Assembly: GCF_000515115.1 (NCBI RefSeq)
Contig: NZ_KI911536.1
Coordinates: forward strand, 1-64,000
Length of the DNA stretch: 64,000 nucleotides
Direction: 5' to 3'
DNA from: Nocardiopsis sp. CNT312
GTDB taxonomy: Bacteria; Actinomycetota; Actinomycetes; Streptosporangiales; Streptosporangiaceae
Position 1 is the stretch's first letter. Every line of letters starts with the position of its first letter. The translations under genes and the position numbers were made by a program. The notes under the pieces are model-generated. The model worked only from the letters and a program-made list of their open reading frames with translations. It had not been told where the DNA came from and ran no database searches. Positions 36,037 through 44,567 of the stretch are shown here, piece by piece.

Positions 36037-37698
36037 GTGAACGACTCCGCGAACGGCCGGGAGACGATCGGTGGCTACCGGGTGGTCCGGCCACTGGGCA
36101 GGGGCGGCTTCGGAGAGGTGTTCCTCTGCCAGGCCCCCGACGGGTCCCCTGCGGCGGTCAAGCTGCTGCACGCCACTTTCTCCGGCGACGAGGAGACGCG
36201 CCGCCGGTTCACCGCCGAGGTGGACCAGGCGCGCAAAGTGAGCGGGTTCTGCATCGCCTCGATCCTGGACGCCGACCCGGAGGCGGCCCAGCCGTGGATC
36301 GCCACGGAGTTCATCGACGGCCCTACGCTGCACGCCGCGGTGGCCAAGGACGGGCCGCGCACCGGTGCCGACCTGCACCGGCTGGCGGTGTCCACGGCCA
36401 CGGCGCTGGCGGCGATCCACGCCGCGGGGGTGGTGCACCGGGACCTGAAGCCGGAGAACATCATGCTGGCCCCGGACGGGCCGCGGGTGATCGACTTCGG
36501 CATCGCCAAGGCCGTGGAGTCCTCTGCGGTGACCGCCAGCGGCCTGGTGGGCACCATCGGGTACATGGCCCCCGAACAGTTGGAGGGCAACCGGCTCACC
36601 ACCGCCGTGGACATCTTCGCCTGGGGTGCGGTCATGGTCTACGCCGCCAGCGGGCGCCAGGCCTTCCCCGGCCCCACCCAGGCCTCCCGCATCATGCGCA
36701 TCCTGAGCGCCGAACCCGAGCTCGGGCCGCTCTCGGGCGGACTGCGCGACATCGTCCTCTCCTGCCTGGAGAAGGACCCCGACCGCAGGCCGGACGCGAC
36801 CGCGCTGCTCAACCTCCTGGTCACCATGCCCGCGGACGGCTCCTCCGCGGCGGTCGACACCACACACGTCCAGGCGGCGGCCCCCGAACCCGCCGCCGCA
36901 CCGGCTCCGGAACCGGTCCTGACAGGGGTTCCCTACCGGTTCAACGGTGGCGTCTTCACCGACCCGCGTGCCCTGGCGGAGGCGGTGCAGCGGGACTGGA
37001 CCGCCGCGATCCGCCTCTTCAGCGACCACGGCGAACGCGCTGCCCTGGGGGCGTGGGTCGCCAAGGCCCTCGGCGGCGCCGACCCGGAACCGGCCCTCTT
37101 CGGTCCTGAGGCCAACGACGTCAACCTGGCGATCGCCTCCTTCGTGGCCCGGCTGCGACCGGACCTGCCGCCGCTCTTCCGCGGGCAGGAGGTCACGCTC
37201 GCCGAGCTCGGCGACCTGTTCCGCAGCGCGCACCCGCTGTTCACCGGGGCCCCCAGAGCCAACGAGATGGCGCTGCTGGCCCGCCCGACCGTACTGCGGG
37301 TCCTGGACGCCCACCACAGTGACGGACCCGGCGACCTGCTCCGGCTCGCCGACGACCTCGACCGTGCCGAGCGCGCCGGTGTGGAGTTCTACGGGCGTGT
37401 CGTCCAGGGCCCGCCCGGCGCGGGCCCCACACGCGCCGAGGTCGACCCCGCGCTCATCCTCGTCTTCCTCCTCCATCCCGAACTGATGGTGCTGCCCGAT
37501 CCAGGGGAGGACCCCGAGCTCATGCGGTGGATCGGCGGCCTGTGGAACCAGGTCGAGGCGAGCCCCGGGCCGGTCGGCGCCGGGTACGCGGCCGCGCTCT
37601 ACGGCGCGCTGCCCGCCATGCGGGCCCTGCTGCGGCAGCGGCGCGGCTGGGGCGGCCCCCCGCCCCCCGCCTACGGTCCCGCGACCGGCCACTGGTAG
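36037..37698 (+). CDS. Serine/threonine protein kinase with unassigned C-terminal domain
   Basis: A 553-residue Hanks-type kinase. The kinase domain (about 8-270) has glycine loop LGRGGFGEVF, Lys in AAVKLLHA (about 40), HRDLKPENIML (about 134), DFGIAKA (about 153) and the APE region GYMAPEQLEGN. A Pro/Ala linker (about 285-305) leads to a C-terminal region of about 245 residues (GVPYRFNGGVFTDPRALAEA onward) that matches no domain I know. No transmembrane segment is visible, so it differs from PknB-type receptors and is probably cytoplasmic. GTG 36037 has GAGGGG about 11 bases upstream, so the start is not certain. Upstream of a K-channel gene, same strand. Confidence 0.88.
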   Translation: MNDSANGRETIGGYRVVRPLGRGGFGEVFLCQAPDGSPAAVKLLHATFSGDEETRRRFTAEVDQARKVSGFCIASILDADPEAAQPWIATEFIDGPTLHAAVAKDGPRTGADLHRLAVSTATALAAIHAAGVVHRDLKPENIMLAPDGPRVIDFGIAKAVESSAVTASGLVGTIGYMAPEQLEGNRLTTAVDIFAWGAVMVYAASGRQAFPGPTQASRIMRILSAEPELGPLSGGLRDIVLSCLEKDPDRRPDATALLNLLVTMPADGSSAAVDTTHVQAAAPEPAAAPAPEPVLTGVPYRFNGGVFTDPRALAEAVQRDWTAAIRLFSDHGERAALGAWVAKALGGADPEPALFGPEANDVNLAIASFVARLRPDLPPLFRGQEVTLAELGDLFRSAHPLFTGAPRANEMALLARPTVLRVLDAHHSDGPGDLLRLADDLDRAERAGVEFYGRVVQGPPGAGPTRAEVDPALILVFLLHPELMVLPDPGEDPELMRWIGGLWNQVEASPGPVGAGYAAALYGALPAMRALLRQRRGWGGPPPPAYGPATGHW

Positions 37699-37786
37699 CC
37701 GCCGGAGTGTCGCGCTGACCGGGGCGGTGCTGTGCGCGCATCATCGTGGAGCGGCGCACGGACACGAGGAGCGGCTGGGGGCGACG

Positions 37787-38437
37787 GTGAGGCGAGGGGC
37801 GAACCTGAGGCTGTTCCTCCTGTTCGTGGTCGCCCTGCAATTCGGGTACCCGGTCTCCCAGTACAGCCAGACGTGGCTGGTGCTGTACCTGCTGCTGTAC
37901 ACCGGGATGATCGCCTTCGGGCTGCGGGTGGTCCACGAGGAGCGCGACCGCGTCCTGCCGGTGCTGGGCATCGGCACCGTGTTCGCCCTGTTCGCGGTGT
38001 GGGTGGCCGTGGACCCCGAGCACCCCGTCGCTGTGACCGGACAGCACGCCAGCGTGGCGGCCTTCCAGGTCATGGTGATGTACTCGCTGATCAAGTTCGT
38101 CTACCGCCGCGGATCGGCCCGCAGCCTGGACCTGATCCTGGCCGCGATCAGCGTCTACCTGCTGATCGGCGGGCTGTTCGCGTCCGTGTTCGCCGTCGTG
38201 GAGTTCCTCGCTCCCGGCAGCTTCACCAGCACCTCGGGGCAGGCGCTGGCCTGGCAGCAGTTGATGTACTACTCCTACGTCACGCTGGCCACGCTGGGCT
38301 ACGGAGACATCGTCCCCGTGGGCCCGTGGATGCGCTCGCTGGCCACGCTGGAGGCGGTGATCGGAACGCTCTTCCTCACCACCGTCATCGCGCGCCTGGT
38401 CGGGATCTACACCGGGCACGGCGGCGACCGGGCTTGA
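37787..38437 (+). CDS. Two-pore-domain-like potassium channel (ion_trans_2)
   Basis: A channel subunit of about 216 residues. Hydrophobic segments include LRLFLLFVVALQFGYPV, WLVLYLLLYTGMIAFGL, VLPVLGIGTVFALFAVWVAV, LILAAISVYLLIGGLFASVF and LEAVIGTLFLTTVIARLVGI. The selectivity filter is TLATLGYGDIVP (GYGD), preceded by a pore helix (YYSYVTLATLGYGD). It has no cytoplasmic RCK domain. The start is uncertain: GTG 37787 is placed before the first helix, and GTG 37727 in the same frame gives a longer basic N-terminus. Its channel type is reliable, its physiological role is not. Confidence 0.85.
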   Translation: MRRGANLRLFLLFVVALQFGYPVSQYSQTWLVLYLLLYTGMIAFGLRVVHEERDRVLPVLGIGTVFALFAVWVAVDPEHPVAVTGQHASVAAFQVMVMYSLIKFVYRRGSARSLDLILAAISVYLLIGGLFASVFAVVEFLAPGSFTSTSGQALAWQQLMYYSYVTLATLGYGDIVPVGPWMRSLATLEAVIGTLFLTTVIARLVGIYTGHGGDRA

Positions 38438-38481
38438 ATTCCCGCCCCCTCCCGACCGCCCCGGACTCGCGTACCGCCTTG

Positions 38482-38497
38482 CCTTCAAGCCTTGTAA
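38482..38497 (+). promoter_or_regulatory. ROK-operator-like site upstream of the ROK gene
   Basis: CCTTCAA-GCC-TTGTAAC matches the first arm and centre of the palindrome CCTTCAA-AGC-TTGAAGG found upstream of xylF at 39855. The second arm is degenerate. Both sites are followed by similar TTGTAA sequences. Probable autoregulatory site of the ROK repressor. Confidence 0.45.
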
Positions 38498-38555
38498 CAT
38501 GCCTTTCAGTGGCGTCGAAGCGCCGACAGGCCAACCGAGCACGAGGGGGAGCCGG

Positions 38556-39731
38556 GTGACCGACACCGCAGTGACGCCCGGGTCCCAGTCCGCGCTGCGC
38601 CGGGCCAACGAGCGCCGTGTCGTGGACGTGCTGCGCCGACAGGGGACGTGTACCCAGGCCGAACTGGCCAGGGTGACCGGCCTGTCCGCCGCCAGCGTGT
38701 CCAACATCGTGCGCGGGCTGCGCGCCGCCGGCACGGTGTCGGTGCGCGACACCGCCTCCAACGGCCGTCGTGCGCGGGGGGTCACGCTCCTGCGCCCGCC
38801 GGGCACGGTCCTGGCCATCGACTTCGAGGTGGACCGCCTCGGCGTCGGGGTCGGTGACAGCGAGGGCAACCTCGTGGCGCGCGAGCAGATCGACTACGAC
38901 GTGGCGGCCGACCCCGGCCGCGGGGTCCGCCGGGCGGCGTGGCTGGCCGAGACCACCCTCCAGGGCGCACGCATCGACGCGGGCACGGTGTCGGCCGTGG
39001 TGGCCTCGGTGCCCGGACCCGTCGACCCCGCGACCGGGGAGGTCGGTCCGATCTCGTGCCTGCCCCGGTGGGCGGGCTTTCGGCCCGCGGAGGTGCTCGC
39101 CGAGCGGCTCGGGGCGCCGGTGCGGGCCGAGAACGACGCCAACCTCGCGGCACTGGCCGAGCAGCGCCTCGGCGCGGGTGCGGGTGCCGAGCACCTGATC
39201 CACCTGGTCATCGGGGAGGGGGTGGGAGCGGGCATCGTCCTGTCCGGCGAGCCGTTCCCGGGCGCGGGCGGGACCGCCGGGGAGATCGGCCACATCGCCC
39301 TGGATCCGCGCGGACCGGTGTGCCGGTGCGGCAACAGGGGCTGCCTGGAGACCTTCGTGGGCGCCCGCTACCTGCTGGGGATGCTGCCCCAGGACTTCGG
39401 GGCGGACCGCTCCGGGAGCGGTCCGCGGATGTCCGACGTCGTCGCCGCCGCGCGCGGGGGCGACCCCGGGAGCCGGAGGATCGTCGCGGAGGCGGGGACC
39501 GCCCTGGGCCAGGGGGTGGCGATCGTCGCCAACCTCTTCAACCCCGACCGGGTGACCGTGGGGGGTCCGCTGGCCGAGGCGGGGGAACTGCTGCTGGAAC
39601 CGATGCGCCGGTCGATGGAGCTGGGATCACTGGGCAGTGCCCTGGACCGGCTCAGCCTCTCCGCGGGGGCGCTGGGACGCGACGCGTCCCTGTACGGCGC
39701 CCTGTGGACGGCGGTGCGCAGCGCGCCCTGA
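38556..39731 (+). CDS. ROK-family transcriptional regulator (Rok7B7-like)
   Basis: A 391-residue repressor. An N-terminal winged helix-turn-helix (about 12-75, ELARVTGLSAASVSNIVRGL) is fused to a sugar-kinase-like ROK domain with zinc motif CRCGNRGCLE near residue 252 and GAGTAGEIGHIALDP. GTG 38556 follows GGGGGAG at about five bases. Position directly upstream of a xylFGH-type importer matches the Streptomyces rok7B7-xylFGH arrangement, where the ROK protein controls xylose uptake and other genes. Effector is inferred to be a pentose or its phosphate. Confidence 0.85.
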   Translation: MTDTAVTPGSQSALRRANERRVVDVLRRQGTCTQAELARVTGLSAASVSNIVRGLRAAGTVSVRDTASNGRRARGVTLLRPPGTVLAIDFEVDRLGVGVGDSEGNLVAREQIDYDVAADPGRGVRRAAWLAETTLQGARIDAGTVSAVVASVPGPVDPATGEVGPISCLPRWAGFRPAEVLAERLGAPVRAENDANLAALAEQRLGAGAGAEHLIHLVIGEGVGAGIVLSGEPFPGAGGTAGEIGHIALDPRGPVCRCGNRGCLETFVGARYLLGMLPQDFGADRSGSGPRMSDVVAAARGGDPGSRRIVAEAGTALGQGVAIVANLFNPDRVTVGGPLAEAGELLLEPMRRSMELGSLGSALDRLSLSAGALGRDASLYGALWTAVRSAP

Positions 39732-39995
39732 CGGGTGTGCGCGGCGATCGTCCAGGTCAGGGGCGCTTAACTGGGCGTTCATAGTCCGTTCGCTCCCTTA
39801 GTCTGCACATATCCCCCCAGGGGGCTTCTATGGCTCTGACCTGCGCATATATTTCCTTCAAAGCTTGAAGGCATCTCTTGTAATGTTTCGGTTATGTGTT
39901 CAGGAGTTGACGGCAAGCTGTTGGCGGGGTCTACTTCTGCACAACATTCACGAGTGGCCCCGATCACTCATCCCCCCGTCAGAGAGGTATCCGCG
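39732..39995 (+). promoter_or_regulatory. xylF promoter region
   Basis: Intergenic region of 264 bases with the palindrome at 39855-39871, an AT-rich stretch (CTTGTAATGTTTC) beyond it that could hold a promoter -10, and a CCCCCCAGGGGG hairpin near 39813-39825. No gene is supported. Confidence 0.45.
39855..39871 (+). promoter_or_regulatory. Palindromic operator CCTTCAA-AGC-TTGAAGG
   Basis: A perfect 7-bp inverted repeat with a three-base centre, about 125 bases upstream of the xylF start. The same half-site appears upstream of the ROK gene at 38482. It is the best candidate ROK operator of the sugar-import operon. Confidence 0.65.
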
Positions 39996-41144
39996 TTGCG
40001 CACACGACGCCCCACCCCACGGACGGCCGCTGTCGGCCTGGCCGCGGCGACCGCCGCGTTCGCCCTCCTCGCCTCCGGCTGCTCCTCCCTCACCACCTCC
40101 GATGAGGACGTGGCGGGAGAGCAGGAGGCCCACAGTGTCGACGAGGGCTTCAAGGTCGGCCTCCTGCTGCCCGAGCTCCAGACCGCGCGCTACGAGGCCT
40201 TCGACCGCCCCTTCTTCGAAGAGGCCCTGGCCGAGCTGTGCCCCGAGTGCGAACTCTCCTACGCCAACGCCGACCAGGACGTCGACCAGCAGCAGACCCA
40301 GGCCCAGGCCATGCTGACCGACGGTGTCGACGTCCTCGTCCTCGGCGCGGTCGACGCCGAGGCTGCGGCCGGCACCATCAACGAGGCCCAGTCCCAGGGC
40401 GTGCCGGTGGTCGCCTACGACCGCCTCGCCCAGGGCGGCGCGGACATGTACGTGTCCTTCGACAACGTCCGCGTCGGCGAGGTCCAGGGCGAGGCCCTCC
40501 TGGCGGCCCTGGAGGAGGAGGGCACGGCCGGCGACGGCCAGATCGTCATGATCAACGGTTCGCCGACCGACCCCAACGCCGCCAGCTTCAAGGCGGGCGC
40601 CCACTCCGTCCTCGACGGCCAGGTCGAGATCGGCCAGGAGTTCGACACCCCCGACTGGTCGCCCGACGAGGCCAACAGCCAGATGGAGGGTGCCATCACC
40701 TCCTTGGGCGTCGACGAGATCATCGGCGTCTACTCCGCCAACGACGGCATGGCATCGGGCATCATCTCCGCGCTGCGCAGCGCGGGCGTGGCCACCGAGG
40801 ACCTGCCGCCCGTCACCGGCCAGGACGCCGAACTGCACGGCATCCAGCGCATCATCGCCGGAGAGCAGTACATGACCGTCTACAAGGCGATCCGTCCCGA
40901 GGCCGAGATCGCCGCGAAGATGGCCGTGGCCCTGGCCACCGGCACTGACCTCGACGCCGGGGAGTACTCCCTCACCGACGTGGAGGACGCCGACGGCGAG
41001 AGCGTGCCCTCGATCCTGCTCGCCCCCATCTCCGTCACCGAGGACGACATCCTCGACACGGTCGTCGCCGACGGGTTCTACACCCTTGAGGAGATCTGCA
41101 CCGACGACTACGCCGACACCGGCTTCTGCCAGGAAAACCTGTAA
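39996..41144 (+). CDS. xylF: Sugar ABC transporter substrate-binding lipoprotein (XylF-like)
   Basis: A 382-residue periplasmic-binding-type lipoprotein. Signal peptide with LASGC lipobox (FALLASGCSSL) then an acidic spacer and the binding fold with VGLLLPELQTARYEAFDRPF, DGVDVLVLGAVDAEAAAG, MYVSFDNVRVGEVQGEAL and VYSANDGMASGIISAL. The D-xylose/ribose-type periplasmic fold and the rok neighbour suggest xylose. TTG 39996 follows AGAGAGG at eight bases and gives a normal RTRRPTPR n-region; longer in-frame starts were rejected. First gene of the importer operon. Confidence 0.9.
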   Translation: MRTRRPTPRTAAVGLAAATAAFALLASGCSSLTTSDEDVAGEQEAHSVDEGFKVGLLLPELQTARYEAFDRPFFEEALAELCPECELSYANADQDVDQQQTQAQAMLTDGVDVLVLGAVDAEAAAGTINEAQSQGVPVVAYDRLAQGGADMYVSFDNVRVGEVQGEALLAALEEEGTAGDGQIVMINGSPTDPNAASFKAGAHSVLDGQVEIGQEFDTPDWSPDEANSQMEGAITSLGVDEIIGVYSANDGMASGIISALRSAGVATEDLPPVTGQDAELHGIQRIIAGEQYMTVYKAIRPEAEIAAKMAVALATGTDLDAGEYSLTDVEDADGESVPSILLAPISVTEDDILDTVVADGFYTLEEICTDDYADTGFCQENL

Positions 41145-41234
41145 GGACCAGGTGAGACGTTCCGGTGGCGGGGGCGGGCCGGACACCCCGGCCCGCCCCC
41201 GCCACCGCGGGGCGAGGAAAGAGACACGAACACG

Positions 41235-42032
41235 ATGAGCACACCCGTCCTGGAACTGTCCGGGATCTCCAAGACCTTCGGAGCCGTCCGGGCGCTGAGC
41301 GAGGTCGACTTCCACGTCGCGCCCGGAGAGGTCGTCGCCCTGCTCGGCGACAACGGCGCCGGCAAGTCCACTCTCGTCAAGGTCATCGCCGGCGCCCACG
41401 CCGCCGACAGCGGCGGGACCATCTCCTGGGAGGGCGAGCCGGTCTCCATCGACTCTCCCTCCGACGCCCAGCGGCTCGGTATCGCCACGATCTACCAGGA
41501 CCTCGCCCTGTGCGACAACCTGGACATCGTCGCCAACCTGTTCCTCGGCAACGAGGAACTGCACTTCCCCGGCACTCTCGACGAGGTCGCCATGGAGAGC
41601 CGGGCGAGGGAACTGCTCGACTCGCTCTCGGTGCGGATCCCCAGCCTGCGGGTGCCCGTCGCCTCCCTCTCCGGCGGCCAGCGCCAGATCATCGCCATCG
41701 CCCGCTCGCTGCTGGGCCAGCCGCGCGTGGTCATGCTCGACGAGCCCACCGCCGCGCTCGGCGTCGCCCAGACCGCGCAGGTCCTCGACCTCATCGAGCG
41801 CCTGCGCGACCAGGGCCTGGGCGTCGTGCTGATCAGCCACAACATGGCCGATGTGCGCGCGGTCGCCGACCGCGCCGTGGTGCTGCGGCTGGGCCGCAAC
41901 GCCGGGGACTTCCCCATCGCGGAGACCAGCTACGAGGAGATCGTGGCCGCCATCACCGGGGCCGCCGACAACCCGGTCACCCGTCGCTCCGAGCGCGCCG
42001 ACACCCCGGCCGCGGCCACGAAGGACCACTGA
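41235..42032 (+). CDS. xylG: Sugar ABC transporter ATP-binding protein (XylG-like, single ATPase domain)
   Basis: A 265-residue ATPase with Walker A GDNGAGKST, signature LSGGQRQ and Walker B VVMLDEPTAALG, then ISHNMADVRAVADR. Only one nucleotide-binding domain is present, so it resembles the single-domain type of Streptomyces xylG rather than the two-domain RbsA type, and should form a homodimer. 90 bases after xylF; stop overlaps the xylH start by one base. It powers sugar import. Confidence 0.9.
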   Translation: MSTPVLELSGISKTFGAVRALSEVDFHVAPGEVVALLGDNGAGKSTLVKVIAGAHAADSGGTISWEGEPVSIDSPSDAQRLGIATIYQDLALCDNLDIVANLFLGNEELHFPGTLDEVAMESRARELLDSLSVRIPSLRVPVASLSGGQRQIIAIARSLLGQPRVVMLDEPTAALGVAQTAQVLDLIERLRDQGLGVVLISHNMADVRAVADRAVVLRLGRNAGDFPIAETSYEEIVAAITGAADNPVTRRSERADTPAAATKDH

Positions 42033-43306
42033 TGACCCAGCAGACACACCTCACCAGCGAGGCCCCCGACACGAGCACGGCACCGGCACCGGCCGACCCC
42101 CGGCTGCTCACCACCGCCGCCTCCCCGCGGGGGTGGCTCCAAGCCCTCAAGCGCAACCTGCGCGGGGGTGAGCTCGGCCCGCTTCCCGTCATCGTCGGGC
42201 TGATCCTCATCGCCGTCGTCTTCCAGTCGATGAACGACCGGTTCCTGTCCCCGCAGAACCTGTCCAACCTGACCGTGCAGATCGCCGCCATCGGCCTCAT
42301 GACCACCGGTGTGATCATGGTGCTGCTGCTGGGCGAGATCGACCTGTCCGTCGGCTCGGTCGCGGGCCTGTCCGCGGGCGTCCTCGGCGTGCTCGCGGTG
42401 CGCTACGGCGTCAACGAGTGGCTGGCCATCCTCATCGCCGTCGTCGCGGGCCTGCTCGTGGGCCTGCTGCACGGGGTGATCTTCGCCAAGGTCGGCGTCC
42501 CGGCCTTCGTCGTCACACTCGCCGGGCTCCTGGGGTGGCAGGGACTGCACCTGTTCCTCATGGGCCAGGACGGCTCGATCAACACCAGCCCCAACGGGCC
42601 GATCGCCCTGCTCACCCAGACCTACTTCGTCCCGCTCGTGGGCTGGGGCGTCGTCGCGATCGCCCTGGCCTGCTACCTGGTGTCGGTCCTGGCCGCCGAG
42701 GCCAAGCGCCGCAGGGCCGGGCTCCCCTGCAAGAAGGCTCCGGAGGTGGCCCTGCGCACTCTCCTGCTGGCCCTGCCGCTGGCGGGCGGCGCGTGGGTGC
42801 TCAACCAGTACAAGGGCGTGCCGCTGGCCTTCCTCATCTTCGTCGGCTTCGTGGTCTCGCTGGACCTGGTGCTGCGCAAAACCCGCTACGGCCGCATGGT
42901 CTACGCGGTCGGCGGCAACGCCGAGGCAGCCCGGCGCGCCGGCATCAACGTGGACCTCATCCGCGTGTCGGTCTTCGCCATCGCCTCCGCCCTGGCCTCC
43001 CTCGGCGGGATCATGCTCGTCTCGCGCAACTTCGCGGCGAGCGTGTCCACCGGCGCCGGTGAGGAGCTGATGATGGCCATCGCCGCCGCGGTCATCGGCG
43101 GCACCAGCCTCTTCGGCGGACGGGGCAACGCCTATTCCGCCCTGCTGGGCGGCCTGGTCCTGGGCGCGATCTCCTCCGGGCTGCTGCTCCTGCAGATGGA
43201 CACCTCGGTCCGATTCATGATCACCGCCGCGGTGCTGCTGGTGGCGGTCATCCTGGACGCGGCGTCGCGCCGCGGCAGGAAGACCCATGCCCGGGGCGGC
43301 GCCTGA
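42032..43306 (+). CDS. xylH: Sugar ABC transporter permease (XylH-like)
   Basis: A 424-residue BPD_transp_2 permease with about ten hydrophobic segments, the first VGLILIAVVFQSMNDRF. The family signature GEIDLSVGSVAGLSAGVLGV is intact. A hydrophilic loop after helix six (AEAKRRRAGLPCKKAP) and the EAA-like loop YAVGGNAEAARRAGINVDLI face the cytoplasm. TGATG overlap couples its translation to xylG. Completes the importer. Confidence 0.92.
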   Translation: MTQQTHLTSEAPDTSTAPAPADPRLLTTAASPRGWLQALKRNLRGGELGPLPVIVGLILIAVVFQSMNDRFLSPQNLSNLTVQIAAIGLMTTGVIMVLLLGEIDLSVGSVAGLSAGVLGVLAVRYGVNEWLAILIAVVAGLLVGLLHGVIFAKVGVPAFVVTLAGLLGWQGLHLFLMGQDGSINTSPNGPIALLTQTYFVPLVGWGVVAIALACYLVSVLAAEAKRRRAGLPCKKAPEVALRTLLLALPLAGGAWVLNQYKGVPLAFLIFVGFVVSLDLVLRKTRYGRMVYAVGGNAEAARRAGINVDLIRVSVFAIASALASLGGIMLVSRNFAASVSTGAGEELMMAIAAAVIGGTSLFGGRGNAYSALLGGLVLGAISSGLLLLQMDTSVRFMITAAVLLVAVILDAASRRGRKTHARGGA

Positions 43307-43332
43307 CCCGGGCCGAGGGACGGCCGTGCTCG

Positions 43333-43359
43333 GGCGGCGGGAGGGCCCCTCCCGCCGCC
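43333..43359 (+). terminator. Terminator hairpin after xylFGH
   Basis: A 13-base inverted repeat (GGCGGCGGGAGGG / CCCTCCCGCCGCC) 27 bases after the xylH stop, with a very short centre that would open to a small loop. No T-tract. Confidence 0.55.
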
Positions 43360-43424
43360 TCGGGCCGCACGCGGAGACGGATGTAGGTCCGCCTATCTCC
43401 GAATCCCTACCGGTTGGGTCGACA

Positions 43425-43430
43425 TATAGC
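43425..43430 (+). promoter_or_regulatory. Possible -10 element of a near-leaderless gene
   Basis: TATAGC lies about 12 bases before the ATG at 43442, so transcription would begin within a few bases of the start codon. No ribosome-binding site is visible between them. An upstream TTGGGT about 14 bases away is a weak -35. Confidence 0.35.
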
Positions 43431-43441
43431 TTCGGCGCGTT

Positions 43442-44212
43442 ATGTACACAGATCTCCTCCAGCCCAGCGCGTCCAGCCTGCTCGGAGCGGCCGACCCGTG
43501 GATCTTCATCGCCGTCGCCGGGACCGCCGTCCTGGTCGGCGCGATGGTGCAGAGCACCGTCGGCGTGGGCCTGGGCCTGGTCGCCGCGCCGATCATCACC
43601 TTCCTCGACCCCACGCTCATGCCCGGGGCGATGCTCATCGCCGCCGCACTGCTGCCCATGCTCACGCTCCTCCAGGAATGGCGGCACGTGGACTGGGGCG
43701 GTGTGGCGTGGGGGCTCCCGGCCCGGATCCCGGGGACTGCGCTGGGGGCCTGGGTGGTCGCCGTCCTCGACCCCCGTGCGCTGGCCGCCGCGGTCGGGGC
43801 CATGGTGCTCGTCGCGGTGGTGCTGTCGGTGTGGTCCTTCCGCGTGCGGATCACCCCCGTCTCCAGCATGGTCGCCGGATGCCTGTCCGGGTTCGCGGGG
43901 ACCTCCACCTCGGTGGGCGGTCCGCCGATGGCCCTGCTCTACCAGTACGAGCCGCCCGAACGGGTGCGGGCCACCCTGGCGGCGTTCTTCCTGTTCGGGA
44001 TCACGGTCTCGCTGTGCGCACTGGGCCTGGGCGGGCAGATCGATACCCGCACCGCACTGGTGGGCCTGAGCGCCATCCCCTGCGTGGGCGCCGGGTTCGT
44101 CCTGGGCAACGTCGTCCGACGGAGGGTCGACGCCGCCAGGCTGCGAGTCGTGATGCTGGCCGCGGTCACGGTCTCGGCGACCGGACTGCTGGTCCACGCA
44201 GCCCTGGGCTAG
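43442..44212 (+). CDS. TauE/SafE-family sulfite/organosulfur exporter
   Basis: A 256-residue membrane protein with about eight hydrophobic segments and the TauE repeat features VGAMVQSTVGVGLGLVAAPI and SGFAGTSTSVGGPPMALLYQ. The conserved GGPP motif is present. The family exports sulfite or sulfoacetate-type anions, or related organic acids; the substrate is not set by neighbours. The ATG 43442 lacks a ribosome-binding site (see promoter entry). Monocistronic by position. Confidence 0.88.
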   Translation: MYTDLLQPSASSLLGAADPWIFIAVAGTAVLVGAMVQSTVGVGLGLVAAPIITFLDPTLMPGAMLIAAALLPMLTLLQEWRHVDWGGVAWGLPARIPGTALGAWVVAVLDPRALAAAVGAMVLVAVVLSVWSFRVRITPVSSMVAGCLSGFAGTSTSVGGPPMALLYQYEPPERVRATLAAFFLFGITVSLCALGLGGQIDTRTALVGLSAIPCVGAGFVLGNVVRRRVDAARLRVVMLAAVTVSATGLLVHAALG

Positions 44213-44567
44213 GCCGTGTTTTTTGAACCTCCGACCGCCACCGCCCTCAACGGACGCCTGGCGGCGCGGCCCTTGCCCGGGTTCGTGCCCGGACACCCGT
44301 GAAACGGGAGCCTTCGGCCCCTGCGGCGGGTGCACCCGTTCCTCGCGAACCCGCCTCCGGCACCTGCGCCAGCCCCGTGGGCGCCCTAGCAGCCCCCTGC
44401 GATGCGGCACTGCGTTCAAAGACAGCTCCTGGGAGAACCGGGTACGACCCGAGGGCATCGGACCATAGACTCAAGTATGTGTACTTGTCGGTAGCCACCT
44501 CCGGACAGGCCAGACGCCGGATACGGTGGGGTTGACCGACACGCTGGACGAGGGGACTGACGAGACG
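44213..44567 (+). promoter_or_regulatory. dxs promoter region with palindrome
   Basis: No gene is supported in this stretch. A perfect 6-bp inverted repeat CAAGTA-TGTG-TACTTG lies at 44472-44487, about 80 bases before the dxs start, a plausible operator or hairpin. The rest is GC-rich leader. Confidence 0.45.
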
